64,000 nt of DNA. Source: a candidate division LCP-89 bacterium. Lineage in GTDB: Bacteria > Electryoneota > B3-LCP. This document shows, one piece after another, positions 1 to 8,883 of this stretch. The stretch lies in contig JALGVT010000014.1 of NCBI GenBank assembly GCA_025774555.1, positions 35,303 through 99,302 on the forward strand, written 5' to 3'. Under the pieces are notes generated by a model that had not been told where the DNA came from, searched no databases, and saw only the letters and a list, made by a program, of their open reading frames with translations. Each line of letters opens with the position of its first letter. The first letter of the stretch is position 1. Made by a program: the position numbers and the translations under genes.

Positions 1-3000
1 GATAAAGCAGTTTTCCGCGTACATTACTTTCTTTATGTTCTGGTGAATACCGTACAGCAATTCATCAAGATTGCCGGTAGTGTGAATCAGGTTTCCTATT
101 TCATTGAGTACTTCACGTTCTTCCTCCGCCCGCTTGCGCTCGGTGATATCAGCACCGATTGACAGTAAACCGATAGTATTCTCATTGGTGTCTTTTAAAA
201 TGCTGTTATTCCAACTGATTAAGCGCTCGTTTCCAGATTTCGTCAGAATGGGATTTTCATACTTGGAAACTTCAGGCATTTGCTCCAGAGCTTTAGCAAA
301 TACTTTTGGAATCTGTTCTTTGTCATGTTTCGGAATGAATAGATCGAACCAGTTTTTGCCAAGAACTTCATTTTTAGTATGACCTGTTAGCTGTTCTGCG
401 TACTTATTGAAGGTTGTTATATTAGCATCGCTATCAAGAGTAAGAATGATTGCATCGGCGGTTTCGATAAGATTCTCGGAAAATGCCATGGCTTGCCTGA
501 GCGACTCTTCCGCCTGCTTGCGGTCGGTGATGTCATAAAATATTCCTAATATTTCTAATAAATTCTCTTGTTCGTCCATCTTGGGTGTGGCTGTAACTGA
601 GATCGTTCGTTCCTGCCCATCCCTTCTGGTGATTACCATTTCATAAGTGTTTATTTCACCCTTTTGACGATTCTCGGTCTGTTCCTGCAGAATGACAAAT
701 GTCTCCTCGTCAACAAATTCATTCAGACTATGTCCGATAAGCCCGCCCGGCTCTACGCCGAAGATCTCTTCCGCCGCAGGATTAGCAAACTTGAAGCGTT
801 CTTCTAAATCGACTATTCCAACACCCTCGCCTAAATTCTCAACAAGGCTCCGGAATTTTTTCTCGCTCTCGCGCAGGTCCTGCTCAATGTTTTTGAGCTT
901 GGTGATATTGGTAGCCACGCCCATCAATCCCTGAATCTGACCATCTCGTATGATCGGCGCCGTGTGGGTGAGTGTTGGAATTGTCGCACCATCCTTGCTG
1001 ACAACTAAATATTCGTTCTGAACCGTTTTCCCCTGCTTAACCACCTGTTCGAAGTTCTCTTTACATCTTTCTCTGTCTTCCGGAACAATCATTTCCAGAA
1101 TGTTTACCCCATCTTTGAAGTTTTTTGCACTGTAGCCAAATAATTTCTGGGCAACCTTGTTGATAAAAGTAGCATTGCCCAGTAAATCGGTTTCGAAGAC
1201 AACCTCCGGCAGAAAGTCGGTCAAATCACGATATTTACCTTCGCTTGCCTGCAATGCCTCCAGCGCGATCTCCTGCTGCTGCTCCGCCTTCTTTCTCTCA
1301 GTGATGTCATTCTTGGCAGCAATGTAATTGACAATCTTACCTTGAGAATCAACGACAGGAGAGATAGTGGCATTTTCAGTAAAAAGAGTGCCGTCCTTTT
1401 TCTTATTGATAATCTCACCATGCCACTCTTTGCCGCTCGTCAGTGTTTTCCACATACTCTTGTAAAAGGCATCATCATGTTTGCCGCTTTTTAAAATTCT
1501 CGGATTCTGCCCTATCGCCTCCTTTACCGTATAGCCAGTTACTTTCTCGAAAGCCGGATTGACATATTGAATCGCTCCCTCCACATCCGTAATTACAATC
1601 GTCTCATCTGCCTGTTCAATGGCTCTCGAAAGTCGGGTATTAGCTTCTTCCGCCTGCTTGCGCTCTGTAGTGTCCCGGACTATCGCGATAACTTCGTTCT
1701 CGTTCAACCTCGCTATATTCGCTTCAAAACTACCATCGCCCTGAAGGGTTGTCATATCGTACTCTAACGTATCTGAAATGCCGGTTGTGAGCACCTGTTG
1801 GAAACATGTAGAAATTTCTGCGATCTGTTCATCGGAAAATCCAGCGTCCCTTATATTCTTCCCGATGATCTCTCCAGGTGGAATGGATAATTTCGATCCC
1901 TCTTCAGCCTTGAAATCAGTGTAAGTGCCCTCCTTCGTAAGCACGAACATCATATCCGGGATAGCTTCAATCAGGGACTCATGCTTTAGGATACTCTCGC
2001 TCAGTGCCAGTTCAGCCCGCCTGCGCTCTTCAATCTCTTCTTTCTGCGCCGAAGAAACCTCCCGTAGTCTTCGATTAAGCCGTGTCACATAACCTGCAAA
2101 CAGTACGATCAGCATCGTGAAAACCGGGCCGGCTAAAAACCAGTACCAATATTGCCGCAGAACTGCCATAACCGTCACTCTGCCATAATCCTCGTATGGA
2201 GTAACGCGCAGCTCTTTCAGGCATTCGTGCACTTGCTGGTAATTCGCTGGTATAGTCCAGCCGGCGCACAACGCCGCTATGGCAACCGGATTGTCTGGGT
2301 TTATTTTCAATAATGCCGTGGATACCTTTTCCGCAAGCTCGTCAGGCGTTTGCCTTACTTTCGCCAGGGGCCATTCCGGGTAAGAGCGTGTTGAATGCAG
2401 GAAACTATGATGTTCCTTCTTGCCGCCATGTTCGTGAATCACATGGAAATCTTCCATGTGGATTTTACCTTCGCGATCCATACGTTCCAGCGTGTTCGTC
2501 CTGACGGATCCAGCGTCAATCAGTCCATTGCGCACCGCGTAAACAACCGCGTCTTGCGTTCCGCCGAAATGCAGGTTGGAGAAATCTCTATAAGGATCAA
2601 TGTCATGCTCCTTCAGCTCACGCCATCCCATCAGCCAGCCGCCGAATGAATTCTCGTCCACAGCCATGAAGCTCTTGCCTTTGAGGTCCACAAGGCACTC
2701 AATGTCATCCCGGTCGGCTCTGTAGAAGATCATACCGCCGAATTCCGTGTAGGCGCCGTCCAATCTCAGGTTCTTCAGCGTTACAATCCGGTTGGCTCCA
2801 TGAAGTATTTCCAGCCCCACGTACATAGCTGGATTAGCAAGAATAAAATCAACCTCGTCCGCTTCGACAGCAGGATAGACTTCATCAAAATCGAGCGGCA
2901 CAATCTTGAAGTTATAACCGGGGATTTCATTCGTCAGGTAATCTGCGGTGGGCGTCCACTTTTCCAGACAGCGTTCCACGCCTCGTTTTGCCAGGACGCC

Positions 3001-3120
3001 GATTTTAACCGATAACGAATTATCTGCCACAACGGAACTGGACTCTGCCAACAGCGGAAACAGAACCAGGGCGATAAGGATAAGAATGCTTAGGGGAGTA
3101 TTCTTTCTGTTCGTTTTCAT
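1..3120 (-). CDS. PhnD-like/multi-PAS membrane sensor (3' end beyond window)
   Basis: The reading frame is open from the ATG at 3118-3120 to the window edge (1040 codons), so the C-terminus, probably a histidine kinase, is missing. An AGGAG ribosome site lies 9 bases before the ATG. Residues 1-30 look like a signal peptide. Residues about 35-290 resemble a PhnD-type periplasmic solute-binding domain (VGVLAKRG-like start, then NPAMYVGLE). A membrane helix lies at about 318-342 (WYWFLAGPVFTMLIVLF). At least five PAS/PAC units follow (about 375-485, 495-610, 620-740, 745-865, 870-990), most ending in DITERK-type PAC motifs. The visible sequence ends at the start of a probable GAF domain. Inference: a membrane sensor coupling a periplasmic ligand, perhaps an oxyanion, to several cytoplasmic PAS inputs. 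The output domain is not visible. Confidence 0.85.
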   Translation of the reverse strand, partial: MKTNRKNTPLSILILIALVLFPLLAESSSVVADNSLSVKIGVLAKRGVERCLEKWTPTADYLTNEIPGYNFKIVPLDFDEVYPAVEADEVDFILANPAMYVGLEILHGANRIVTLKNLRLDGAYTEFGGMIFYRADRDDIECLVDLKGKSFMAVDENSFGGWLMGWRELKEHDIDPYRDFSNLHFGGTQDAVVYAVRNGLIDAGSVRTNTLERMDREGKIHMEDFHVIHEHGGKKEHHSFLHSTRSYPEWPLAKVRQTPDELAEKVSTALLKINPDNPVAIAALCAGWTIPANYQQVHECLKELRVTPYEDYGRVTVMAVLRQYWYWFLAGPVFTMLIVLFAGYVTRLNRRLREVSSAQKEEIEERRRAELALSESILKHESLIEAIPDMMFVLTKEGTYTDFKAEEGSKLSIPPGEIIGKNIRDAGFSDEQIAEISTCFQQVLTTGISDTLEYDMTTLQGDGSFEANIARLNENEVIAIVRDTTERKQAEEANTRLSRAIEQADETIVITDVEGAIQYVNPAFEKVTGYTVKEAIGQNPRILKSGKHDDAFYKSMWKTLTSGKEWHGEIINKKKDGTLFTENATISPVVDSQGKIVNYIAAKNDITERKKAEQQQEIALEALQASEGKYRDLTDFLPEVVFETDLLGNATFINKVAQKLFGYSAKNFKDGVNILEMIVPEDRERCKENFEQVVKQGKTVQNEYLVVSKDGATIPTLTHTAPIIRDGQIQGLMGVATNITKLKNIEQDLRESEKKFRSLVENLGEGVGIVDLEERFKFANPAAEEIFGVEPGGLIGHSLNEFVDEETFVILQEQTENRQKGEINTYEMVITRRDGQERTISVTATPKMDEQENLLEILGIFYDITDRKQAEESLRQAMAFSENLIETADAIILTLDSDANITTFNKYAEQLTGHTKNEVLGKNWFDLFIPKHDKEQIPKVFAKALEQMPEVSKYENPILTKSGNERLISWNNSILKDTNENTIGLLSIGADITERKRAEEEREVLNEIGNLIHTTGNLDELLYGIHQNIKKVMYAENCFI

Positions 3121-3185
3121 CTGGAATTGCTCCTTAGCGTGAATATTATCAACTGCTTAGAAACTGGAATGTATCTGCAAGTATA

Positions 3186-3314
3186 GGGCTGTCCCAAAAG
3201 CCTTAGAACTGTCATTGCGAACGAAGTGTGGCAATCTTTAATAGTGTGTAAATAAGAGATTACCACGTCACTGCGTTCCTCGTAATGACGCATACTCTTC
3301 TTTTGGGACAGCCC
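3186..3314. repeat. MITE-like element, copy 1
   Basis: The 129-bp element has perfect 15-bp inverted ends: GGGCTGTCCCAAAAG at 3186-3200 and its complement at 3300-3314. Inside, a left arm (TCATTGCGAACGAAG..GGCAATCT) and a right arm (AGATTACCACGTCAC..CGTAATGA) are imperfect inverted repeats, so the whole unit can fold into one long hairpin. It has no coding capacity. Four relatives occur at 13815, 28343, 41828 and 46745. Confidence 0.9.
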
Positions 3315-3519
3315 CCTCCAATCTATACAAGCTCATACGAGAAGGAGGATGGACATTCTCCAAAGGAGTCCCTCGGACTTGTCTGTCATTAAGTCGGTAC
3401 AGAAAATCACCTTCGAAAACCGCCATAATTGCCCCGGATAGAGAGCTTACAATCAGAAAAAGGTAATCATAAATATAATCACAGGCAAGAAATTCGGAAA
3501 TATTCTGGAGGGTACAATG

Positions 3520-3544
3520 AAAAAAGCCGGTCGAGTGACCGGCT
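3520..3544 (-). terminator. Rho-independent terminator of the beta-helix gene
   Basis: On the minus strand an 8-bp perfect stem (AGCCGGTC/GACCGGCT, 4-base loop, 3525-3544) is followed by six T residues (3525-3520). It lies 25 bases beyond the stop of the leftward gene at 3569. Confidence 0.85.
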
Positions 3545-3568
3545 CTGCCTATATTAGGAAAGGGTGTA

Positions 3569-5344
3569 TTATTTCTGCAACAGCATCTTGCCCGACGCGG
3601 TGAATTCTCCAGCAGTCAATCTATAGATGTACACGCCTGATGCTAAGTCTGTTGCGTCAAATATCACCTCGTGATGACCCGCATCCCGCCAGCCGTTAAC
3701 TAATTCATAGATTTTACGTCCATAAATGTCATAAACTGACAACTTCGTAAAGCTGGAAGCTGATAGCTGATAGTTGATAGCTGTGGTGGCATTGAACGGA
3801 TTGGGGTATGCAGGATAAAGAACAAAAGCCGCCGGCTGACAGCTATCGTCCAACCGCTGAGAACCATCATCCCATCCGTCCAGTATCCAATCATCACCTG
3901 TATTCTCCGAACCTTCCTTGCTGAAAGGCATTATGGTCTCGTGGTATATCTCCCCGATGGCGAAATCCCCGGTATGCGCCATATAATAGTAATCGCCGCT
4001 GATAGCATTCCCCGGCACATATTGAGTTAGTTCGCGCTCCGCGTGTTGTTCGGGGTTGAAGGTTATATCCTCTCTCAATAGTAAAGGGCTGATTATCGTT
4101 CCATCCGGCAGGCGGACGTCAACCCAGACATCGAAAGGAACGGGCGCAATGGTGTGATTGGTCACGCGTAGTGTGTAGTTGAAACTCCCCCCGGAGGATG
4201 GAATAACGATGGGCCAGACGTCCGGTGTTATGGCGATATTGACGCCGCCCTGATTGAAAGCATAAGCGCCAATATCGGCGCGCGTTCCATCTTCATCCAG
4301 AGCGCTCATGAAGGAGCCCGCGTCAATGCAGGGAGAAGCGGATGTCAGCTCATAACCGTAGGGAAATCCGCCGATGAAGAGGGGCTCTTCGCTGATGTCA
4401 AATGAACCGGCTGAACAGCCAAAATAATCTACTGGTAAATTGTCCCAGACGTCATTGAAATCAAGCGTAAGATCCAGAATGCTGCTGTACACGCCGCCGC
4501 CCTGCGAATGAACGATTATATTGTTGACCGCGAAGACAGTTGCAGAACCAGAGACATGTATTCCACCGCCTGTGGTCTCCCACATAACGCTCTCATTATA
4601 TGCCAGAGTGTTATTTGTAATCTGGTAGTCCCCCGAATATTGTATGGCAATGCCTCCACCGCCTGCTCCGTAAGGAGGCTCTGCGATGTTACTGCAGATC
4701 AGATTATGGTCGATGAGTACGTCGCTGTCCTTGGCATATATACCACCGCCAGTGGCAACGCCGTAACCCGACCAGCAGTAATTTGAATGGATTATATTCC
4801 ACCTTATCTCGATGTCATCACAACTTTCAAGATAAATTCCCGCGCCGAAATAGATGCATTCGTTTTCTGCTATCGTGTTGTATTCTATGGTCGGGCTGGC
4901 ATGATAAACGTAAATACCACCGCCGAAGAAATTCATCAAATCTCCGTTTCCTTGAATGCTATTCCCCGTGATAATCGGCGCAACTCCGGTTCCGCAATAT
5001 ATCCCGCCGCCGCCGTAACTAATGGACAATCCGTTGGTGATCGTGAAACCTTCGATATAAGCGCCCGGTCCTTCACCGGCATCGATGGTAACAACGGAGC
5101 CTGCCTGCCCGCCATCGATTGTTGTGTTTGCCGCTCCCGATTCGCTTTTAACTACGATTTCCTTACCCGAAAAGTCAATCAGCTCGTAATACGTCCCTGC
5201 TGCGACGAGAACAGTATCTCCGTCAGAGGAAGCATTTATACCTTCTTGTATGGTGGGATATTGAGCGGGTACGTGGATGGTTACAGCTACGGCAAACCCG
5301 GCGGTCATCATAACCGCCAATATTGAGGTGATAATCCTTTTCAT
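3569..5344 (-). CDS. Secreted right-handed beta-helix protein with T9SS sorting domain
   Basis: The 591-residue protein starts at an ATG preceded by a strong AGGAGGTG site. Residues 1-20 are a signal peptide. Residues about 22-355 carry parallel beta-helix repeats with many GGGIY turns (DUF1565/Pmp-like), ending in the common CIDAGS...ADIGAYAFNQGG motif. A predicted beta-sandwich (about 365-465) and a linker lead to a C-terminal type A T9SS sorting domain (about 510-591: YPNPFNATTAINYQL, YDIYGRKIYEL, SGVYIYRL). Inference: it is exported through the Sec system, then by T9SS to the cell surface or medium. Any glycan-binding or lyase activity is undetermined. A terminator follows directly. Confidence 0.88.
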   Translation of the reverse strand: MKRIITSILAVMMTAGFAVAVTIHVPAQYPTIQEGINASSDGDTVLVAAGTYYELIDFSGKEIVVKSESGAANTTIDGGQAGSVVTIDAGEGPGAYIEGFTITNGLSISYGGGGIYCGTGVAPIITGNSIQGNGDLMNFFGGGIYVYHASPTIEYNTIAENECIYFGAGIYLESCDDIEIRWNIIHSNYCWSGYGVATGGGIYAKDSDVLIDHNLICSNIAEPPYGAGGGGIAIQYSGDYQITNNTLAYNESVMWETTGGGIHVSGSATVFAVNNIIVHSQGGGVYSSILDLTLDFNDVWDNLPVDYFGCSAGSFDISEEPLFIGGFPYGYELTSASPCIDAGSFMSALDEDGTRADIGAYAFNQGGVNIAITPDVWPIVIPSSGGSFNYTLRVTNHTIAPVPFDVWVDVRLPDGTIISPLLLREDITFNPEQHAERELTQYVPGNAISGDYYYMAHTGDFAIGEIYHETIMPFSKEGSENTGDDWILDGWDDGSQRLDDSCQPAAFVLYPAYPNPFNATTAINYQLSASSFTKLSVYDIYGRKIYELVNGWRDAGHHEVIFDATDLASGVYIYRLTAGEFTASGKMLLQK

Positions 5345-5378
5345 GATACACCTCCTGAGAGAATTGTTTAACCTGCCG

Positions 5379-6035
5379 TCACGGCTTTCTGTATTGAGTG
5401 AAGATGGTCGTTGGATGCTTTAAATGAAAATACAGGTGATTCCAGAAAAAGGGTGTTTTATCCTTGGGATATTTCTTATGAACAACTTTCACGCGTCCAT
5501 CGTACATGACGCGGTAACCCTTTTTCCGCAACCTGATGCAGTAATCCGAATCTTCCAAGCCGTTGCCGCCAATGAATCGCTCATCATAATCCAATATCCC
5601 GCGCCGGTACAATAAACAGTTTGCCGATACTCCAGAAACCTCCTCAACAAACTCACGCTGACCTTTATCTTCTTCGCCGTAACAGTATGGTCTCCAATTA
5701 GATCCCGTCCCCGCTGAAAACACTTTACCATCGAACATAACAATCTTACAGCCCACTAAACCTATATTATCGGCGGACAAAAGGGTTTCCAACATCTTAT
5801 CCAGCCAGTCAGCTTGAGTGATCACGCAATCTGCGTCTAATGACGCCACAAAATCCGCAGTTGAAGATTTCAACCCCGCATTTCGATTGCCTGTAATTGA
5901 TCTCGGTCCGACAGCCTCGATAAGATTAAAGGGAGTTTTCGTATATTCTCTAATAGAATTTTCCGCCGCAGTATAATATTCGTCTTTATCTCGGCTTGGG
6001 ATATATATATCCACCCGGGGAAAATTACCTGTCAT
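5379..6035 (-). CDS. Family 2 glycosyltransferase
   Basis: This 218-residue GT-A fold protein begins VDIYIPSRDKDEY. It carries the metal/nucleotide-sugar motif DAD (ASLDADCVIT, about residue 68), a GNRNAGLK segment and the acceptor-side motif GLEDSDYCIRLRKKGYRV, all typical of GT2 enzymes. There is no membrane segment. Its ATG overlaps the stop of the upstream secreted protein gene in an ATGA, which implies translational coupling. Donor and acceptor sugars cannot be told from the sequence. It may modify the co-transcribed surface protein or a surface polysaccharide. Confidence 0.82.
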   Translation of the reverse strand: MTGNFPRVDIYIPSRDKDEYYTAAENSIREYTKTPFNLIEAVGPRSITGNRNAGLKSSTADFVASLDADCVITQADWLDKMLETLLSADNIGLVGCKIVMFDGKVFSAGTGSNWRPYCYGEEDKGQREFVEEVSGVSANCLLYRRGILDYDERFIGGNGLEDSDYCIRLRKKGYRVMYDGRVKVVHKKYPKDKTPFFWNHLYFHLKHPTTIFTQYRKP

Positions 6036-8047
6036 TTCAATAATACTACCTTTATCGACTGCTGTCTCATACCGGCTTCAATGCTGGCGATGTATATCCC
6101 ACTCGGCAGATCCGCAGCATTTATCGTTTGTTGGTGGACACCCGGTCCAAGAAGACCGAAATCATAGGAACTCACAACCCGCCCTTCTAAATTGTACAGG
6201 TTTAAATGAACTATGCTTTGTTCAGGGATGTGAATCGTAAAAGAAGTCTGCGCATTAAACGGATTCGGGAAACCGCCCTCAACCTGGAATTCGCAAATAC
6301 CTGCCTCGCCGCCAGATTCGACTGCTGTTACAACTTGAGTTAGAATTTCAAGAGTGTCGTTCTCCGGTCTGCCGTCAACGGCAAGCAATGTAGCAAATGT
6401 GAATGTATAATCTGCCGGATATGGTGGCGTGAAGCTATTAAATAAGATCTCTCGCTGTTCACCGGCAGCAAGTGTATAGCAGCTGACCTGTTCCTGATAC
6501 ATCAGCATAGTGGAGTCTTCGATCATACAACTGACATGAAACCAGCTCTCGTCAAATTCGCCCAGATTCTCTACGATAACTTCCGGTACCATCGTTTCCA
6601 TAGGTTCAAATTCTCCAGGGCAGATGATTTCAACCGGCGCCACGTCATGAATTCTTCCGATCTGGCAATTTAACACTGCATAATCATTCTCAGGAATTGC
6701 ATCCAGTGGCAGCATCCCATCAAAGCGGAAGATGTACATTCCTTCTTCCGGTGGATTGAAAGGAGCGAAGTTCACGGTATCTGTTTCATTGATTTCAAGA
6801 TTAGTCACCTGAGCGTTGTATTCCGTGATGGTTCCATCTGGATGTTCGATCTCAAGATGAACCGGAGCGGTCGGTTCAAAAAAATCTCCTTGATTTATTA
6901 CGACTAAAGCAGGATATACTATTTCGAACGGTTCAACTTCTTCCGGAGCAAGTATTTCCATAACTGCCAGATCGTGAAGGCTCATTCCGATTGTATTTAT
7001 CTCAAGTTTCAGAGTATCATTTTCCCGGTAATCATCTGTCAGCAAATCAGCGTAGAATATAATTTCATATTCCATGTCAGGTTCTAATACCGTATCTCTA
7101 AACACAATCTCTACTATCTCTTCCGGATTCATCGACGGATAGATTAGACTATCTGCGTAAACCTCTTCGCCGGAATGTATTTCATTGATTACACAGAAGA
7201 ACGGAACGTCATTCTCAGTATATTGTCCATAGTTCATAAACTGCGCTTGAGGTATGAGGATCAAATCTTCAAGCGTTCCGGAGGAAGGAGGATCTTGGGG
7301 TGAGTACCAGGTTATATCGTGTAGGTCCCAACCCGGTGGCAGTAATTTCCAGATATAAGGCGCATTATTTCTGAAATGAGAAATCCACCAGACTGCGCCG
7401 TTGGTCGCTATTCCTTCTGGCACAGCAAGCGGACAAATAAGCATCTCATCATAGTTCCAGGATTCCAGCTCTAAGATGTAAGTAAAGTCTGGATAAGTCC
7501 AGGTAGATGAATTTACCCAGACTTGATCGTCCCAATATTGCATACCGAGGGGCCAATTCCCCGACCAGGGATGCCATTGCACAACTTGACCAGCTTCGCC
7601 ATCGAATTCCAGTAAATAATGAGAATATCCATGATTCATCGCCGCAATCCAGAGATGATGATTGACTGAATCACTGGTTAACCCATAAAAATACCAATCC
7701 TCAAAATCCCATTCTTCATCTACTAAAAAGGTGTCTTCCTGCATTTTGACTAATTGGCTTGTGCTCCAGCCGAAATTAGTCAGCCAGAAACGTTCATGAG
7801 CAAAGGTGATTCCCCAGGGTTGATCTACCGGTGAAGGGTAAATATCAATGACTTCAAGGTTGTAGGGACTCAGTGTGAAGATGGTTTGAGCCTCATTGTC
7901 CACATTATAGAGTACTTTTCCCGAATAATATATTCCCCGGGCGCCCTGCCCTGGAGATGGATACTCCTCAAGCATGATCCAACTATCCTGCCCCATCCCC
8001 GGCAAAGCAGTGAAAAACGCTATTGCAATAACGATCACGACCTTCAT
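6032..8047 (-). CDS. Secreted protein with CARDB-like repeats and T9SS sorting domain
   Basis: The product is 671 residues from the ATG at 8045-8047. That start is chosen because GGAGG lies 5 bases before it; the upstream in-frame GTG (8057-8059) would overlap this ribosome site. A signal peptide (MKVVIVIAIAFFTALPGMG) is followed by a beta-propeller-like region (about 20-280) with W/Y-rich repeats. Three repeated beta-sandwich segments each begin like HDLAVMEILAPEE or HDVAPVEIICPGE and resemble CARDB adhesion modules. The C-terminal T9SS sorting domain (about 590-671) contains PNPFNAQTSFTI and SGIYIASIEAG. Probably a surface or secreted adhesin-like protein; no enzymatic motif was found. Confidence 0.85.
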   Translation of the reverse strand: MKVVIVIAIAFFTALPGMGQDSWIMLEEYPSPGQGARGIYYSGKVLYNVDNEAQTIFTLSPYNLEVIDIYPSPVDQPWGITFAHERFWLTNFGWSTSQLVKMQEDTFLVDEEWDFEDWYFYGLTSDSVNHHLWIAAMNHGYSHYLLEFDGEAGQVVQWHPWSGNWPLGMQYWDDQVWVNSSTWTYPDFTYILELESWNYDEMLICPLAVPEGIATNGAVWWISHFRNNAPYIWKLLPPGWDLHDITWYSPQDPPSSGTLEDLILIPQAQFMNYGQYTENDVPFFCVINEIHSGEEVYADSLIYPSMNPEEIVEIVFRDTVLEPDMEYEIIFYADLLTDDYRENDTLKLEINTIGMSLHDLAVMEILAPEEVEPFEIVYPALVVINQGDFFEPTAPVHLEIEHPDGTITEYNAQVTNLEINETDTVNFAPFNPPEEGMYIFRFDGMLPLDAIPENDYAVLNCQIGRIHDVAPVEIICPGEFEPMETMVPEVIVENLGEFDESWFHVSCMIEDSTMLMYQEQVSCYTLAAGEQREILFNSFTPPYPADYTFTFATLLAVDGRPENDTLEILTQVVTAVESGGEAGICEFQVEGGFPNPFNAQTSFTIHIPEQSIVHLNLYNLEGRVVSSYDFGLLGPGVHQQTINAADLPSGIYIASIEAGMRQQSIKVVLLK

Positions 8048-8183
8048 TTCAACCTCCACTCAGGACTCTGGAATGATTATTAGAATTAGTCCCATACCTA
8101 TTGTGTTCAGTGGTGTAACTTTAATATACATATAAATATCCACTTTGTCAAGCGTTATTTTTTGCACGGGCAAATTTCTTGGA

Positions 8184-8216
8184 GCAACTTTTTACCTTAT
8201 ATAAGCGTCAAACAGG
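8184..8216 (+). promoter_or_regulatory. Candidate autoregulated ECF sigma promoter
   Basis: Upstream of the sigma gene, GCAACTT (8184-8190) and CGTCA (8206-8210) are separated by 15 bases. This matches the general ECF pattern of an AAC-containing -35 and a CGTC -10 element, and would place the transcript start near 8217. No other copy of the motif pair was found in the window, so this rests on the pattern and position alone. Confidence 0.4.
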
Positions 8217-8249
8217 GTGAGCGGGGGGATGATCGTCAATCAGGAATTC

Positions 8250-8825
8250 ATGAATTCTGAAGAAATCGAACTGATTACCAGAGCCCAGGATGGCGACGAA
8301 GCGGCGTTCACACGGCTGGTGGAACAGCACGACAGCCGGGTCATGTCTATCGCCTGCTCCATTCTCGGATCCGGCTTCGATGCTGAAGAAGTGTACCAGG
8401 AGATATTCCTGAAAGTGCACCGGAAAATCAGCGCCTTCCGCTTTGAATCGGAGTTCACCACCTGGCTGCACCGCCTCGCCGTCAATGCCGCGCTGTCTAA
8501 AAAGAGAAGCCTGAACCGCAGACGAAACAGAGAAACTGTGATGGACTATGAAAATGATTTCTTCGACAGCGTTTCCGCCAACCCGAATGACGAACCGGAA
8601 AAACGGCAGCTTCGTGCTGAGATATTGAGTCAGATTGAAGCCGCGCTTACTAAACTGCCGGAACGCCAGCGCACTGTCTTTGTTATGAAACACGATCAGG
8701 GGTTGAAGCTGAAGGAGATCGCTTCGACGCTGGGGATTGCGGAAGGAACGGTAAAAGCGTACCTGTTCCGCGCCATTGAAAACCTGCGGCGAGAACTTGA
8801 ACCGTACTATAATATCGGCAGATGA
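8250..8825 (+). CDS. ECF-family RNA polymerase sigma factor
   Basis: The 191-residue protein has a sigma-70 region 2 at about 10-80 (DEAAFTRLVEQH, AEEVYQEIFLKVHRKI, FTTWLHRLAVNAA) and a region 4 helix-turn-helix at about 125-180 (LPERQRTVFVMKHDQGLKLKEIA..GIAEGTVKAYLFRAIENLR). I prefer the ATG at 8250, with AGGA four bases upstream, over the in-frame GTG at 8217 and ATG at 8229, which lack proper spacing. An anti-sigma factor follows at 8884, and then three envelope-protein genes that are its likely regulon. A candidate self-recognised promoter lies at 8184-8210. Confidence 0.92.
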   Translation: MNSEEIELITRAQDGDEAAFTRLVEQHDSRVMSIACSILGSGFDAEEVYQEIFLKVHRKISAFRFESEFTTWLHRLAVNAALSKKRSLNRRRNRETVMDYENDFFDSVSANPNDEPEKRQLRAEILSQIEAALTKLPERQRTVFVMKHDQGLKLKEIASTLGIAEGTVKAYLFRAIENLRRELEPYYNIGR

Positions 8826-8834
8826 GTAAATGTG

Positions 8835-8858
8835 CTGGCAGACGCCCTCGTCTGCCAG
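8835..8858. repeat. Intra-operon hairpin, unit A
   Basis: A perfect 10-bp inverted repeat (CTGGCAGACG, loop CCCT, CGTCTGCCAG) sits between the sigma and anti-sigma genes. A near-identical hairpin at 9917-9940 differs by one compensated base pair. There is no T run, so it is not a simple terminator. Confidence 0.85.
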
Positions 8859-8883
8859 GTAAACAATCGATCAGGATAATACT

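Larger units (their letters stand above)
3121..3568. other. Intergenic region with MITE copy 1 and a terminator
   Basis: No gene is seen in these 448 bases between two leftward genes. The stretch holds the first MITE-like element (3186-3314), a 21-base imperfect palindrome at 3357-3377 that recurs inverted at 26821-26841, and the terminator of the downstream-facing beta-helix gene at 3520-3544. Confidence 0.7.

Noticed and set aside
4787..5326. Long plus-strand frame inside the beta-helix gene
   Set aside because: It is antisense to a well-supported gene, has no ribosome site or family match and mirrors the repeats.
8208..8693. 161-codon minus-strand frame opposite the sigma factor
   Set aside because: It is a shadow of the ECF sigma gene; no ribosome site and no family.
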